A stretch of 64,000 nucleotides of DNA from the NCBI RefSeq assembly GCF_000632715.1, contig NZ_BAWO01000029.1, forward strand, positions 30,294 to 94,293, written 5' to 3'. The notes under the pieces are model-generated. The model searched no databases. It saw only the letters and a list, made by a program, of their open reading frames with translations, and was not told where the DNA came from. A program made the translations under genes and the position numbers. The DNA is from Parageobacillus caldoxylosilyticus NBRC 107762. GTDB taxonomy: Bacteria; Bacillota; Bacilli; Bacillales; Anoxybacillaceae. Positions 1 to 7,731 of the stretch are shown piece by piece (position 1 is the first letter of the stretch; each line of letters opens with the position of its first letter).

Positions 1-399
1 TTTAAGGATAACACATTTGATGTAATCCTTAACATCTTGTCGCCAGCAAATTATAGAGAATTCCAAAGACTGTTGAATGGCAATGGTATCGTCATAAAAG
101 TGATTCCTCGAAGTGATTATCTAAAAGAACTAAGAGAAGTTTTCTTTGATGAACCGGAAAAGCAGTCTTATTCTAATCAAAAGACCGTTCGAAGATTTAA
201 TGCTAACTTTGAGGCTGTAGATAAGTTTCGATTGTGTTATAGTGTTTCCTTGAATCAATCGCTGATTCCGCCGCTGATTCGTATGACTCCTTTATCATGG
301 TCTGCAACAGCGGAAAAGGTACAGGCATTGTTAAATATGAATGTAGGCGAAATAACCATCGATCTAGATATTTTAGTTGGAAAAAATAAAACAAAATAA
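1..399 (+). CDS. 23S rRNA (guanine-N1)-methyltransferase, C-terminal part (RlmA-like, partial)
   Basis: The frame is open from base 1, reading FKDNTFDVILNILSPANYRE, so the gene starts before the window and only about 132 codons are visible. The stretch DVILNILSPANYREFQR is typical of the part after the SAM-binding core in RlmA/YxjB-type methyltransferases, which methylate a guanine N1 in 23S rRNA. The remaining sequence (VIPRSDYLKELRE, then a charged C-terminus) fits the family's substrate-proximal tail. The nominal TTG start at 37 is only an internal codon. The N-terminal zinc motif and SAM motif I are outside the window, so the exact position methylated cannot be told. Confidence 0.72.
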   Translation, partial: FKDNTFDVILNILSPANYREFQRLLNGNGIVIKVIPRSDYLKELREVFFDEPEKQSYSNQKTVRRFNANFEAVDKFRLCYSVSLNQSLIPPLIRMTPLSWSATAEKVQALLNMNVGEITIDLDILVGKNKTK

Positions 400-469
400 G
401 GTCATTTTGCGTTTACAAATGGCTTTGTTTCAGGAGACGGATAAACAGAAAGAAAATGGCTGCTTTTTC

Positions 470-512
470 ACACCGTTCGGATCTCTGAACGGTGTTATGC
501 ATATTTTGTGCA
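470..512 (+). terminator. Probable terminator after the RlmA-like gene
   Basis: A perfect 9-bp inverted repeat (ACACCGTTC / GAACGGTGT, 470-495) with an 8-base loop is followed by a loosely T-rich stretch. It lies between the methyltransferase gene and the MerR gene promoter. The U-tract is weak. Confidence 0.5.
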
Positions 513-541
513 TCGAGTGCAATATTTTTTCAAAACTTGTG

Positions 542-572
542 TTGACTCTCATGCCACGTGATACTTTATAGT
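542..572 (+). promoter_or_regulatory. MerR-type promoter with 19-bp spacer and operator dyad
   Basis: TTGACT (542-547) and TATAGT (567-572) are separated by 19 bp, the overlong spacing that MerR-family activators correct by distorting DNA. An imperfect dyad, ACTCTCATGCCACGTGATACT (544-564), lies in the spacer and resembles operators of TipA/Mta-type regulators. It sits just upstream of the TipA-like gene, so autoregulation is the natural inference. Confidence 0.68.
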
Positions 573-596
573 GAGTGTTGAAGGGAGGCCAAAAGG

Positions 597-1346
597 ATGG
601 CGATGAGAGTAAAAGAGGTTGCGGATTTAGTTGGCATTAGTGTGCGCACACTGCATTATTATGATGAAATCGGGTTATTGACCCCAGAGAAGACAACGGA
701 ATCCGGTTATCGCCTTTACACGGATGATGACCTTGAGGAATTGCAACAAATCTTATTTTTTAAAGAACTTGGCTTCCCTTTGAAGAAAATTAAAGAAATT
801 ATCAATAATCCTTCATTTGATCGGCATAAGGCGTTGGTGCTGCAACGAAAAATGTTGCTGGAGAAACGCAGACGGCTTGATAAAATGATTGCTACGATTG
901 ATAAGACCATTCAGCATATGAAAGGGGAAATTCAAATGACGAACAAAGAGAAATTTGAAGGTTTTGATTTTCGTCATAATCCATACGAACAAGAAGCCCG
1001 TGAACTTTGGGGAGATGAAGCTGTCGACAAAGCAAACGCTAAAATCGGGAGCATGTCTAAAGCAGAACAAGAAGCTATGGTTCGAGCAATGAATTCGATC
1101 TATAAAAAACTTGCGGCCCTTCGCCACGGTTCGCCTGAATCAGAAGAGGCACAAGCCGCAATTAAAGAATGGTATGACTTTTTGAACCATAACTTCGGCA
1201 ATTACTCACTCGAAGCATTCAAAGGATTAGGTCAAATGTATGTGGATGATGAACGATTCACCAAAAATATCGACCAATTTGGTGAAGGCTTAGCGAAATT
1301 TATGCGCGATGCCATGGCGGTTTTCGCGGATCAAAACAAAAAATAA
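597..1346 (+). CDS. MerR family transcriptional regulator with TipAS drug-binding domain
   Basis: The protein has 249 residues. Residues 1-70 form a MerR winged helix ([22 protein letters not shown], then the wing [15 protein letters not shown]). Residues about 75-110 form the dimerisation helix, and residues about 125-245 a TipAS domain ([14 protein letters not shown], then [20 protein letters not shown]). TipA-type proteins bind thiopeptides or other multidrug ligands and activate from promoters with 19-bp spacers; such a promoter lies immediately upstream. GGGAGG at 583-588 supports the ATG at 597. A second Shine-Dalgarno (AAAGGGGA, 921-928) precedes an in-frame ATG at 936, so a free 136-residue TipAS product could also be made, as Streptomyces tipA does. 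Drug and target genes are unknown. Confidence 0.9.
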   Translation: MAMRVKEVADLVGISVRTLHYYDEIGLLTPEKTTESGYRLYTDDDLEELQQILFFKELGFPLKKIKEIINNPSFDRHKALVLQRKMLLEKRRRLDKMIATIDKTIQHMKGEIQMTNKEKFEGFDFRHNPYEQEARELWGDEAVDKANAKIGSMSKAEQEAMVRAMNSIYKKLAALRHGSPESEEAQAAIKEWYDFLNHNFGNYSLEAFKGLGQMYVDDERFTKNIDQFGEGLAKFMRDAMAVFADQNKK

Positions 1347-1348
1347 TG

Positions 1349-1383
1349 TGAACAAAAGCAGGGCATTGCCCTGTTTTTGTTCA
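1349..1383 (+). terminator. Intrinsic terminator after the TipA-like gene
   Basis: A long inverted repeat (GAACAAAAGCAGGGCA / TGCCCTGTTTTTGTTC) with a minimal loop starts three bases after the stop codon region. The right arm is itself T-rich. Confidence 0.75.
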
Positions 1384-1498
1384 GACTGTTGAAGCTCCAA
1401 GTCATTATGACCTAGGGGCTCAAGTTTTGATAGACGGATGAGGGGTTTATAGGCTATTTATGAATTTTTAAATAGATTTTCTGCATATCCGCACATGC

Positions 1499-1954
1499 TC
1501 AAAATGGTTTTAGAATCATAAGTGCAATAATGATTAAAAAAATACCATTTTCTATGTGCTCGTAACGAAAAAGCTGATTGGATAAACGTATATATTCCTC
1601 TGGTATGTCTTCTCCTTTATAAGTTTCTAACAAATGTTTTAATGGTTTTGATTTAGGTGCTAATACAAGCGGTCCCATCGCGAGTGCAATTAAGAAGAGA
1701 ACAAGGCTTGTCACATACCAACCCATTTGAAATAAGCCTGGATTTAAAAATCCCATTAACAAACCTGTAATAAGTAAAAGCGTCCCCCCGATCATAACGA
1801 ACGTATGCAGCTTCCGTCTAATTGCGTAAGCATATTTAAGTTGCGTCATTGTTTTTGCCGATTTTACGACATGAATTAAAATAAAACCCGGCCCCATCCC
1901 TAATATCGCTGAAAAAATATGTATAAAAACAAGAATTTTATAAAATGTTGTCAT
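1499..1954 (-). CDS. DUF2269-like integral membrane protein
   Basis: The 151-residue protein has four predicted membrane helices: residues about 5-27 (ILVFIHIFSAILGMGPGFIL), 50-70, 76-98, and 130-150 near the C-terminus. Two histidines near the first and second helices (FIHIF, KLHTF) would suit a small haem- or metal-binding bundle, as in DUF2269/CopD-like proteins, but this is inference. The start follows an AGAGAGGAAG Shine-Dalgarno on the minus strand. The gene stands alone between a terminator and a divergent gene. Substrate and role are unknown. Confidence 0.6.
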   Translation of the reverse strand: MTTFYKILVFIHIFSAILGMGPGFILIHVVKSAKTMTQLKYAYAIRRKLHTFVMIGGTLLLITGLLMGFLNPGLFQMGWYVTSLVLFLIALAMGPLVLAPKSKPLKHLLETYKGEDIPEEYIRLSNQLFRYEHIENGIFLIIIALMILKPF

Positions 1955-2256
1955 AAGAATCTTCCTCTCTGCTGAGGTAAGTTGCGCTTTCTACCTTAAT
2001 CATACACCATTTATGCTCGTATAACGCAGTGATATTTCGTACAAAATGCAAAAATTTATGCGAAGAAAACCTCTGAATTTGATAATAAAGCGCTTGTTTC
2101 ATATTGTAGAATATAATTGGCCGATTTTAAAAGGGGTTTGAGAAGTCTCCCTCCTCGAAACGAAGAGAAGGGGAGATGAATCGGGAAGTTTTTGATTCCC
2201 TGAAAACGAACATATGTGCTATAATAGAGCCATCCTATCAAGCGGGGAAGGAGAAC
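1955..2256. other. Intergenic region between divergent genes, with one clear promoter
   Basis: This 302-base gap separates the DUF2269-like gene from the SnoaL-like gene. Apart from the extended -10 promoter at 2217-2225, nothing definite is visible. An ATG at 2176 is in frame with the next gene, but it lies upstream of that promoter and its Shine-Dalgarno-like bases touch it, so it was not used. Confidence 0.5.
2217..2225 (+). promoter_or_regulatory. Extended -10 promoter
   Basis: TGCTATAAT is a perfect TG-N extended -10 hexamer. It lies 31 bases before the ATG at 2257 and predicts a 5' leader of about 25 nt that includes GGGGAAGGAG. Confidence 0.65.
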
Positions 2257-2712
2257 ATGATTGTGAAATCTTCTGCATCAAATGAAGTCATCTCACTCTA
2301 TCAAAAGCTATTAGATGCTTGGAATAACCGAAGTGCCGATGCAATGGCAGAGCAGTTTACAGAGAAGGGCGAGCTTATCGGCTTTGATGGGAGCCAGGCG
2401 ATTGGACGGGAAGAGATCTTTTCTCATCTTCAACCCATCTCTGAAAATCATCCCACTCCCCCATATGTGAGCAAAGTGAAAAATGTGCGTTTTCTCGGTT
2501 CTGATATTGCCATTTTACGCGCTATAGCAGGAATGGTGCCGCCTGGACACTCAGACATCGATCCTAAACTCAACGCACATCATACACTTGTCGCAGTCAA
2601 GAGCGAAGAGGGCTGGCGGATCGAGCTTTTTCAGAATACTCCGGCTCAGTTTCATGGAAGGCCTGAGTTAGTCAAGCAAATGACCGAGGAATTAAGGCAG
2701 TTGCTTAAGTAA
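2257..2712 (+). CDS. SnoaL-like / SgcJ-EcaC family (DUF4440-type) protein
   Basis: The protein has 151 residues. The opening helix and pattern (EVISLYQKLLDAWNNRSADAMAEQF, then GELIGFDGSQAIGREEI) and the late strand HHTLVAVKSEEGWRIELFQNTPAQFHG are characteristic of the NTF2-like fold of SgcJ/EcaC proteins. These are mostly uncharacterised; some act in polyketide modification. GGGGAAGGAG ends seven bases before the ATG at 2257, and a promoter lies immediately before, which together fix this start. The gene is monocistronic, closed by a hairpin at 2788. Enzyme activity cannot be inferred. Confidence 0.75.
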   Translation: MIVKSSASNEVISLYQKLLDAWNNRSADAMAEQFTEKGELIGFDGSQAIGREEIFSHLQPISENHPTPPYVSKVKNVRFLGSDIAILRAIAGMVPPGHSDIDPKLNAHHTLVAVKSEEGWRIELFQNTPAQFHGRPELVKQMTEELRQLLK

Positions 2713-2787
2713 GTCTTTCCACCATGGTGGGATAAGCGCCTATTTTTTTATTCTTTGTCAGGTAAAAATTCAACCATTTATTTTAAG

Positions 2788-2820
2788 CCCCAGGTTTTAG
2801 ACCTGGGGTTTAGTGTATTT
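2788..2820 (+). terminator. Intrinsic terminator
   Basis: CCCCAGGT / ACCTGGGG (2788-2808) is followed by TTTAGTGTATTTT. It ends the SnoaL-like transcript. Confidence 0.65.
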
Positions 2821-2904
2821 TAGGCTCTCCAATGAAATGACTTGATTTTTTTGGTTTTGGCGGAAATGAATGGCTAATACCCGCAAACATTTGCCTTCTT
2901 CACG

Positions 2905-2922
2905 TGTTGCAAAAAGGCAACA
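2905..2922. promoter_or_regulatory. Upstream activator dyad 1
   Basis: TGTTGC-N6-GCAACA, perfect, and extendable by one base pair on each side. The same dyad recurs at 2979 and 3000 upstream of a sigma-54-type promoter, so it is a likely enhancer-binding protein site. Confidence 0.6.
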
Positions 2923-2978
2923 CTTTCTGAAGGATACAGCCATGATTCATGTGGTGTTTTGTTTGCAGTTTCCGTTTT

Positions 2979-2996
2979 TGTTGCATATTAGCAACA
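2979..2996. promoter_or_regulatory. Upstream activator dyad 2
   Basis: TGTTGC-N6-GCAACA, perfect. Its centre is 74 bp from dyad 1 and 21 bp from dyad 3, close to whole helical turns. Confidence 0.62.
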
Positions 2997-2999
2997 ATA

Positions 3000-3017
3000 T
3001 GTTGTTGTTTTGCAACA
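3000..3017. promoter_or_regulatory. Upstream activator dyad 3
   Basis: TGTTGT-N6-GCAACA, one mismatch to the other two. Its centre is about 80 bp upstream of the -24 element. Confidence 0.58.
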
Positions 3018-3087
3018 ATTTTAGATGATAATATAAAAAATAATAAATAAAATTAATAAAATTTTTAATATTAATTCTTTTAAAATG

Positions 3088-3104
3088 CTGGTACGGGATT
3101 TGCA
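3088..3104 (+). promoter_or_regulatory. Sigma-54 (-24/-12) promoter
   Basis: CTGGTACGGGATTTGCA matches the sigma-54 consensus YTGGCACGRNNNTTGCW except for one C-to-T change. The GG (3090-3091) and GC (3102-3103) doublets are exactly 12 bp apart. The promoter should drive the CBS-like ORF and the acyl-CoA dehydrogenase with the help of a sigma-54 activator bound at the three dyads. No activator gene is in the window. Confidence 0.8.
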
Positions 3105-3144
3105 CCATAAAATAACGGGTGCTTTGGCACTGAGGAGTGAAACG

Positions 3145-3344
3145 ATGATTATGAAGGAAGTGATGACGAGAACTTTTGTAAAGTTTTATGGAAATGATTC
3201 TATCGAAGAAACCGCTAACTTCCTAGTCAACAAAAAAGCAAAGGGGGATTGGTATATAACCGTTTTGGCGATTTAGTCGGGGGATTTACAGAAACGGAAA
3301 TTTTATTTGGATTGCAAATGGAAAAATACGACAAAGAAAAATAG
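3145..3344 (+). pseudogene. Single CBS-domain ORF with a -1 frameshift
   Basis: GAGGAG (3131-3136) precedes ATG 3145. The first frame reads MKEVMTRTFVKFYGNDSIEE and onward to VNKKAKG, a typical CBS first half, but stops at 3276. The downstream frame (3250-3344) reads [17 protein letters not shown], the matching CBS second half, and ends just before the dehydrogenase Shine-Dalgarno. One base missing in the A-rich/G-rich run near 3237-3246 would join the two into about 66 residues. It may be a decayed gene, a truncated N-terminus of a CBS-bearing sigma-54 activator, or a sequencing error. Confidence 0.6.
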
Positions 3345-3358
3345 GAAGGGGATATACA

Positions 3359-4519
3359 ATGGATTTTACTTTGCCGAAAGAGATTGAATTTTTAAAAGAA
3401 AATGTTCGAAAATTCGTGAAAGAAGTAGTCGACCCGGTCGCGATGGAAATTGAAGAAAACGATCAAATTCCGGAGCACATTATCGAAAAATCGAAAGAAA
3501 TGGGCTTGTTTGGGCTGAGCATTCCGGAAGAATACGGCGGCTTAGGCTTGTCAATGGTCGGCAAATGCGCGATTTACGAGGAGCTTGGGAAAACGCACAA
3601 CGGCTATACGACACTGATTGGCGCACATACCGGCATCGGCACCGTTGGCATTGTCGAACTTGGCACGGAGGAACAAAAGCGGAGATACTTGCCGAAAATG
3701 GCGACAGGAGAATGGATCGGCGCGTTTGCTTTAACCGAGCCTGGCGCGGGTTCCAATGCGGCCGCATTGAAAACGACAGCGGTGAGAAAAGGAGACCGCT
3801 ACATTATCAATGGCTCGAAACATTATATTACAAATGCGGTCGAAGCTCATGTCTTTACCGTAATGGCGGTTACCGATCCTTCCAAAGGGGCGAAGGGGAT
3901 CACTTCCTTTATCGTCGAAAAAGACTTTCCGGGCTTTATTTTAGGAAAAGTGGAACGGAAAATGGGACTAAGAGGCTCGCATTCGGCGGAAATTTTCTTT
4001 GATAATTTGGAAGTCCCGGTTGAAAACGTGCTCGGCAAAGAGGGAGAAGGGTATGTCAATGCCTTGAAAATATTGGCGAACGGCCGCGCTGGATTGGCGG
4101 CAAGAAATTTAGGATCATGCATTAGATTGTTGGAATATTGTATGGAATACGCGCAGCAGCGCGAGCAATTTGGCAAGCCTATTTTTGAACAGCAAGCCAT
4201 TCAGCATATGCTGGCGGAAATGAGCATGCTTATCGAAGTGTTGCGATCGATTACATATCGCGTCGCTTGGATGACGGACCAAAAAATGCGGGTCGTCAAA
4301 GAAGCGGCGATTGCTAAGCTGTTTGGTTCTGAAGTATATAACAAAATTGCCGATTTGGCCGTCCAAATTCACGGAGGATTAGGATATATGAAAGACTATC
4401 CAATTGAGCGTTTCTACCGTGACGCGCGGATTACGAAAATTTATGAAGGAACATCGGAAATCCAGCGCAATATTATCGCCAATGAATTAAGGAAAGAATA
4501 TTCCAAAGTAAGAGTATAA
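3359..4519 (+). CDS. Acyl-CoA dehydrogenase
   Basis: The 386-residue protein matches the usual length of the flavoprotein family, which oxidises acyl-CoA to 2-enoyl-CoA and passes electrons to ETF. Visible landmarks are the N-terminal helical domain ([17 protein letters not shown]), the FAD-contact segment [20 protein letters not shown] at about 123-142, the beta-domain [14 protein letters not shown], and the C-terminal [20 protein letters not shown] followed by [11 protein letters not shown]. The glutamate of YEGTSE is the usual catalytic-base region. Shine-Dalgarno AGGAAGGGGA precedes ATG 3359. The sigma-54 promoter upstream suggests activator-controlled fatty- or branched-acid catabolism. 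The acyl chain preferred is not readable. Confidence 0.92.
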   Translation: MDFTLPKEIEFLKENVRKFVKEVVDPVAMEIEENDQIPEHIIEKSKEMGLFGLSIPEEYGGLGLSMVGKCAIYEELGKTHNGYTTLIGAHTGIGTVGIVELGTEEQKRRYLPKMATGEWIGAFALTEPGAGSNAAALKTTAVRKGDRYIINGSKHYITNAVEAHVFTVMAVTDPSKGAKGITSFIVEKDFPGFILGKVERKMGLRGSHSAEIFFDNLEVPVENVLGKEGEGYVNALKILANGRAGLAARNLGSCIRLLEYCMEYAQQREQFGKPIFEQQAIQHMLAEMSMLIEVLRSITYRVAWMTDQKMRVVKEAAIAKLFGSEVYNKIADLAVQIHGGLGYMKDYPIERFYRDARITKIYEGTSEIQRNIIANELRKEYSKVRV

Positions 4520-4528
4520 TTGTTTTAT

Positions 4529-4567
4529 CCAAGGTAAAGGTTTAGGCGTTTACCTGGGCTTTTTTGT
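4529..4567 (+). terminator. Intrinsic terminator after acyl-CoA dehydrogenase
   Basis: CCAAGGTAAA / TTTACCTGGG stem with one mismatch, followed by GCTTTTTTG. Confidence 0.7.
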
Positions 4568-4703
4568 ACACCATAATAGCCCGTCTCAAGAAACGAAAGA
4601 AGCAGCCTTAAGTTCATCACTTTTATGGTAGATTGTATTATTATTTTCTCCGGCGTCGCGATTGTGTTGCAGTTTTTGTAAAAAGTAATTTTTTACCATT
4701 CGT

Positions 4704-4895
4704 GTGAGAGAAAGACCTTTTACCATCCTCATGTTTATTATCATTTTTACGACAGCCATATCGATTTTGATATATCAATTTGTCCATGAATTTGGTTACC
4801 GTATCGAAGCGGGAGGAATGATTTGCATCCTTTTCGGCTTGCTTGTATTGGCTGTGACATGGTGGCTCAATAAGAAGTTTCGCATTACAAAATGA
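4704..4895 (+). CDS. Small two-helix membrane protein, hypothetical
   Basis: The 63-residue frame has two hydrophobic helices (residues about 7-27, ILMFIIIFTTAISILIYQF, and 38-55, GMICILFGLLVLAVTWW) and a basic C-terminus (NKKFRITK). The GTG at 4704 lacks a convincing Shine-Dalgarno; the ATG at 4731 is an alternative. The 180 bases upstream may hold remnants of a membrane-protein gene. I recognise no family. Confidence 0.35.
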   Translation: MRERPFTILMFIIIFTTAISILIYQFVHEFGYRIEAGGMICILFGLLVLAVTWWLNKKFRITK

Positions 4896-5038
4896 TAATG
4901 AGCGGCATTTCTTTTACGCATGCCAAGTTCATTTATTTGAATGCCTGCCTGGAGATTCGCTACAATAAGGTGGAAACATGAATATTTCGCTTTCTTGTTG
5001 TTGATGCAACGGAGAGCCTAAACCGAGGTGCATATACG

Positions 5039-5749
5039 ATGAAAATAGAGGTTTGGTCCGATTTTGTTTGCCCATTTTGCTATATTGGGAAACGCCGGTT
5101 GGAAGAAGCGCTTGAGCAGTTTCCGCATAAAGATCAGGTCGAAGTCGTATTCCGCAGCTTTGAGCTGGATCCCAATGCGAAAAAACAGTACGATATGACA
5201 ATCCATGAAATCATCGCGAAAAAATACGGTATTTCGGTTGAAGAGGCGAAAAGGGTCAATGCCGATATTGGCAGACAGGCAGAGTCCGTCGGGCTGACGT
5301 TCCGATTTGACACGATGAAGCCGACGAATACGTTTGACGCTCACCGCCTTGCCAAATATGCCAAAGAGCAAGGAAAACTTCCAGAAATGACGGAACGGCT
5401 GTTTCAAGCCTATTTTACCGATTCGAAATGGATTAGCGACCATGATGTACTCGTCGAGCTGGCTGGCGAAGCCGGGCTGGATCGGGAGGAAGTGAAACAA
5501 GTTCTCGAAAGCAGTCGCTATACCGATGAGGTGAGAAAGGACGAGGCGGAGGCGGCCCGTTTTGGCGTCCGCGGCGTGCCGTTTTTTGTGCTGAACCGCA
5601 AATACGCGATTTCCGGCGCGCAGCCGATAGAAGTGTTTATACAGGCGCTTGAAAAAGTGTGGGAAGAGGAAAACGCAAACTCGCCATTGCAGCCGCTGGC
5701 AGCGGATGGAGGAGGCCAATGCATGGACGGCAGCTGCCAAATGGAATAG
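5039..5749 (+). CDS. DsbA family oxidoreductase, FrnE-like
   Basis: The 236-residue protein starts MKIEVWSDFVCPFCYIGKRR. It has a thioredoxin-fold CPFC motif (residues 11-14), a helical insertion, and the cis-Pro loop RGVPFFVLNRKYAISGAQP near residue 180-195, as in the FrnE/DsbA-like cytosolic family. No signal peptide is present, so it acts in the cytoplasm as a disulfide oxidoreductase or isomerase, perhaps in oxidative stress. An unusual C-terminal tail ends CMDGSC, adding a second cysteine pair that could form a resolving disulfide (inference). The ATG at 5039 follows GAGGTGCATACG. A bidirectional terminator lies downstream. Confidence 0.87.
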   Translation: MKIEVWSDFVCPFCYIGKRRLEEALEQFPHKDQVEVVFRSFELDPNAKKQYDMTIHEIIAKKYGISVEEAKRVNADIGRQAESVGLTFRFDTMKPTNTFDAHRLAKYAKEQGKLPEMTERLFQAYFTDSKWISDHDVLVELAGEAGLDREEVKQVLESSRYTDEVRKDEAEAARFGVRGVPFFVLNRKYAISGAQPIEVFIQALEKVWEEENANSPLQPLAADGGGQCMDGSCQME

Positions 5750-5759
5750 CAAGTGTATA

Positions 5760-5806
5760 AAAACACAACCAGACGGTCTTTGGAGAGAGCCGCCTGGTTG
5801 TGTTTT
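5760..5806. terminator. Bidirectional terminator between convergent genes
   Basis: AAACACAACCAG...CTGGTTGTGTTT inverted repeat with A-tract on the left and T-tract on the right. It serves the FrnE-like gene (+) and the DinB-like gene (-). Confidence 0.78.
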
Positions 5807-5807
5807 G

Positions 5808-6272
5808 TTATCCGCGCTTGACAAACAATGGCAAGTCGGTATGCCCCATTTCGCGGACGTATACGAAAAGCTGGCCTTTATGGTGGATTTCATGGTCCAT
5901 CGCCATTTGTAAAAATTGCGCTGTCGGGATTTTCGCACCAAAAACGTTCGTGAGATCTAAAACACGTTCAAAATCTTCATTGGTAAGGGATTCCAGCAAT
6001 TGCTTCGTTTTTTCTGTATATGTTTGGGCAAGCTTTTGCAAATTGGTTTCCGTTTCCTCAATTTTTTCTGTAAATAGCGCTGGATCTCCATGTTTCGCGG
6101 TGTTGGCGAATTTATAAAAGCTGAAAAGAATATGAGTGGCTAAATCTTTCGCCGACATCGACGTTGGTGTCGGTTTGTAGTCATAATGCTTTTCTTCGAT
6201 TTTGTTAATTAACTCTACCGTTACATTGCGATGGGATAAAAAGTATTGCACAAGTTTTTGTGCCTGGCTCAT
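5808..6272 (-). CDS. DinB family protein
   Basis: The protein has 154 residues. DinB-like four-helix-bundle proteins carry three metal-binding histidines. Here they are most likely His in LATHILFSFYK, and the two in the AMDHEIHHKGQLFVYVREMG motif, the family signature. Functions include thiol-dependent metalloenzymes and DNA-damage-induced proteins. On the minus strand AGGGAGG is seven bases before the second ATG (6272), so that start was preferred over the ATG at 6278. Substrate is unknown. Confidence 0.82.
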   Translation of the reverse strand: MSQAQKLVQYFLSHRNVTVELINKIEEKHYDYKPTPTSMSAKDLATHILFSFYKFANTAKHGDPALFTEKIEETETNLQKLAQTYTEKTKQLLESLTNEDFERVLDLTNVFGAKIPTAQFLQMAMDHEIHHKGQLFVYVREMGHTDLPLFVKRG

Positions 6273-6335
6273 ATGCATTCCTCCCTTTGGAATTTGTTTC
6301 CCTTTCTGATTATATCAAAGAAGAACAGGATATGG

Positions 6336-6515
6336 TTAGTAAGGAAGTTTGACGATAAAGGTTGTCCCTTGCCCTGGGGTGCTTTCTACGTTGATCGTAC
6401 CATCGTGGGCCAATACGAATTCTTTGGCAATTGCCAGACCCAGTCCCGTTCCGCCCCGATTGCGCGTTCTTGCCTCATCGGTGCGGTAAAATCGATTAAA
6501 CAGCAAATGAAACTT
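6336..6515 (-). pseudogene. Histidine kinase C-terminal fragment
   Basis: The minus strand reads [20 protein letters not shown] and onward [20 protein letters not shown], then [14 protein letters not shown] and a stop. This is the F-box, G1 and G2 ATP-lid part of an HATPase_c domain, about 57 residues. Upstream sequence has no kinase core, so only the tail of a BaeS/WalK-type sensor kinase survives. Confidence 0.8.
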
Positions 6516-6555
6516 TTGGAAATTCCGTTCGTAATATAATAAAAAAGGGGAGTAT

Positions 6556-6819
6556 ATGATGTCATCTGCATGGCTATTTTTTGGAGGCATTGCCTTGCTG
6601 TATTTCCTTGTGACGATCCCGATTCAATATTTGTATATATCGGGAATAAAAGAACGGGCAAGAAAATCGAAGCTTTCGCAAGAACAAATGTATCAGAACA
6701 TGTCGTTTGAAGAAGAGCAGTTACACTTCCATATACAAGGAAACATAGCGAATCTACCGTCTACTGTTGTCGCTCATTTTTTGTATCAATTACGCCATCG
6801 TAAAAAATCAAAGGGCTAA
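6556..6819 (+). CDS. Small membrane-anchored protein, possibly DUF3949-like
   Basis: The 87-residue protein has one N-terminal membrane helix ([20 protein letters not shown]) and a charged cytoplasmic part ([20 protein letters not shown]) ending [20 protein letters not shown] precedes the paired ATGs at 6556 and 6559, giving good translation support. The general shape resembles DUF3949 proteins of Bacillaceae, an assignment made from memory only. No function is inferred. Confidence 0.6.
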   Translation: MMSSAWLFFGGIALLYFLVTIPIQYLYISGIKERARKSKLSQEQMYQNMSFEEEQLHFHIQGNIANLPSTVVAHFLYQLRHRKKSKG

Positions 6820-7056
6820 AGAGGTAGCGGACAGACCAAATATACAGTGATCATTTCCGTCCAATCCTTATCTGTTAAATAGAATATATTTACTTAAATG
6901 TATAAAACATTATTTTGAATATGAGTAGGTAGGGACAAGGTGTCCGTTCTATCCTGTTATGCTCCTGAAGAAGCGGTAGAATGGAGGTACGGATTTTCTA
7001 GCCTGCTGTAGAGATAAAATAGTAAAATAAATGGAGATGAAAGGGTGTGAATAGGG

Positions 7057-7722
7057 ATGAAGGACACCTCCTCGCCAAAACCGATGAAAATAAAAGTCAT
7101 TATAGCCGATGATAATTCCTTTGTTCGCGAAGGAATGCGAATTATATTAAGCACGTACGATGAGTTTGAGGTCGTAGCGACAGTGAATGATGGACAAGAG
7201 GCATTCCATTACTGCAAGAATCATGATGTAGATATCGCGCTATTGGATGTGCGTATGCCGAACATGAACGGAGTCGAAGCGACCAAACTCATATGTGAGC
7301 AAACAAAGACGAAACCTCTTATACTTACTACTTTTGATGACGATGAATATATTTTAGATGCCATGCGAAACGGCGCGAAAGGATATTTTTTGAAAAATAC
7401 CGACCCGGAGAGGATACGGGAAGCGATTAAAGCAGTATATAACGGAAATATCATTATGCAGGATGTCGTAATGGAAAAGATCAAGTCCAGCTTAAAAGAA
7501 GAAAAAGAAGCAGAACCTAAAATTGACAAGAGCCTTTTTACGGAACGAGAAATGGCAATTATGTCTTTCATTGCGAAAGGGCTTTCGAACAAAGAGATTT
7601 CGAAACAGCTTTTTATATCGGAAGGAACAATCGCCAATTACATCACTTCGATTTTAGATAAAACAGGATTACAGCATCGCACACAGATCGCCATTTATTA
7701 TTTAACAGGAAAAATTAGTTGA
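7057..7722 (+). CDS. NarL/FixJ-type response regulator of the Lnr-like system
   Basis: The protein has 221 residues. The receiver domain (KVIIADDNSFVREGMRIIL) has phospho-acceptor Asp64 in ALLDVRMPNMNG, a TTFDDDEYI switch region and Lys in YFLKN. The C-terminal LuxR helix-turn-helix is FTEREMAIMSFIAKGLSNKE with EGTIANYITSILDKTGL. It lies nine bases before the histidine kinase gene and upstream of an ABC exporter, matching LnrK/YfiK of B. subtilis. ATG 7057 was used; ATG 7084 would place the aspartate at the common position 55 but has a weaker ribosome site. Confidence 0.9.
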   Translation: MKDTSSPKPMKIKVIIADDNSFVREGMRIILSTYDEFEVVATVNDGQEAFHYCKNHDVDIALLDVRMPNMNGVEATKLICEQTKTKPLILTTFDDDEYILDAMRNGAKGYFLKNTDPERIREAIKAVYNGNIIMQDVVMEKIKSSLKEEKEAEPKIDKSLFTEREMAIMSFIAKGLSNKEISKQLFISEGTIANYITSILDKTGLQHRTQIAIYYLTGKIS

Positions 7723-7731
7723 GGGAGATCA

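Noticed and set aside
1384..1498. Possible mobile-element scrap between the TipA-like and DUF2269-like genes
   Set aside because: No inverted ends, transposase motif or repeat could be recognised.
3480..4372. Several long frames on both strands inside the acyl-CoA dehydrogenase gene
   Set aside because: Shadow frames of a well-supported gene, without family motifs or ribosome sites.
5018..5941. 307-codon minus-strand frame over the FrnE-like gene
   Set aside because: Arg/Phe/His-rich composition typical of an antisense shadow; crosses a strong bidirectional terminator.
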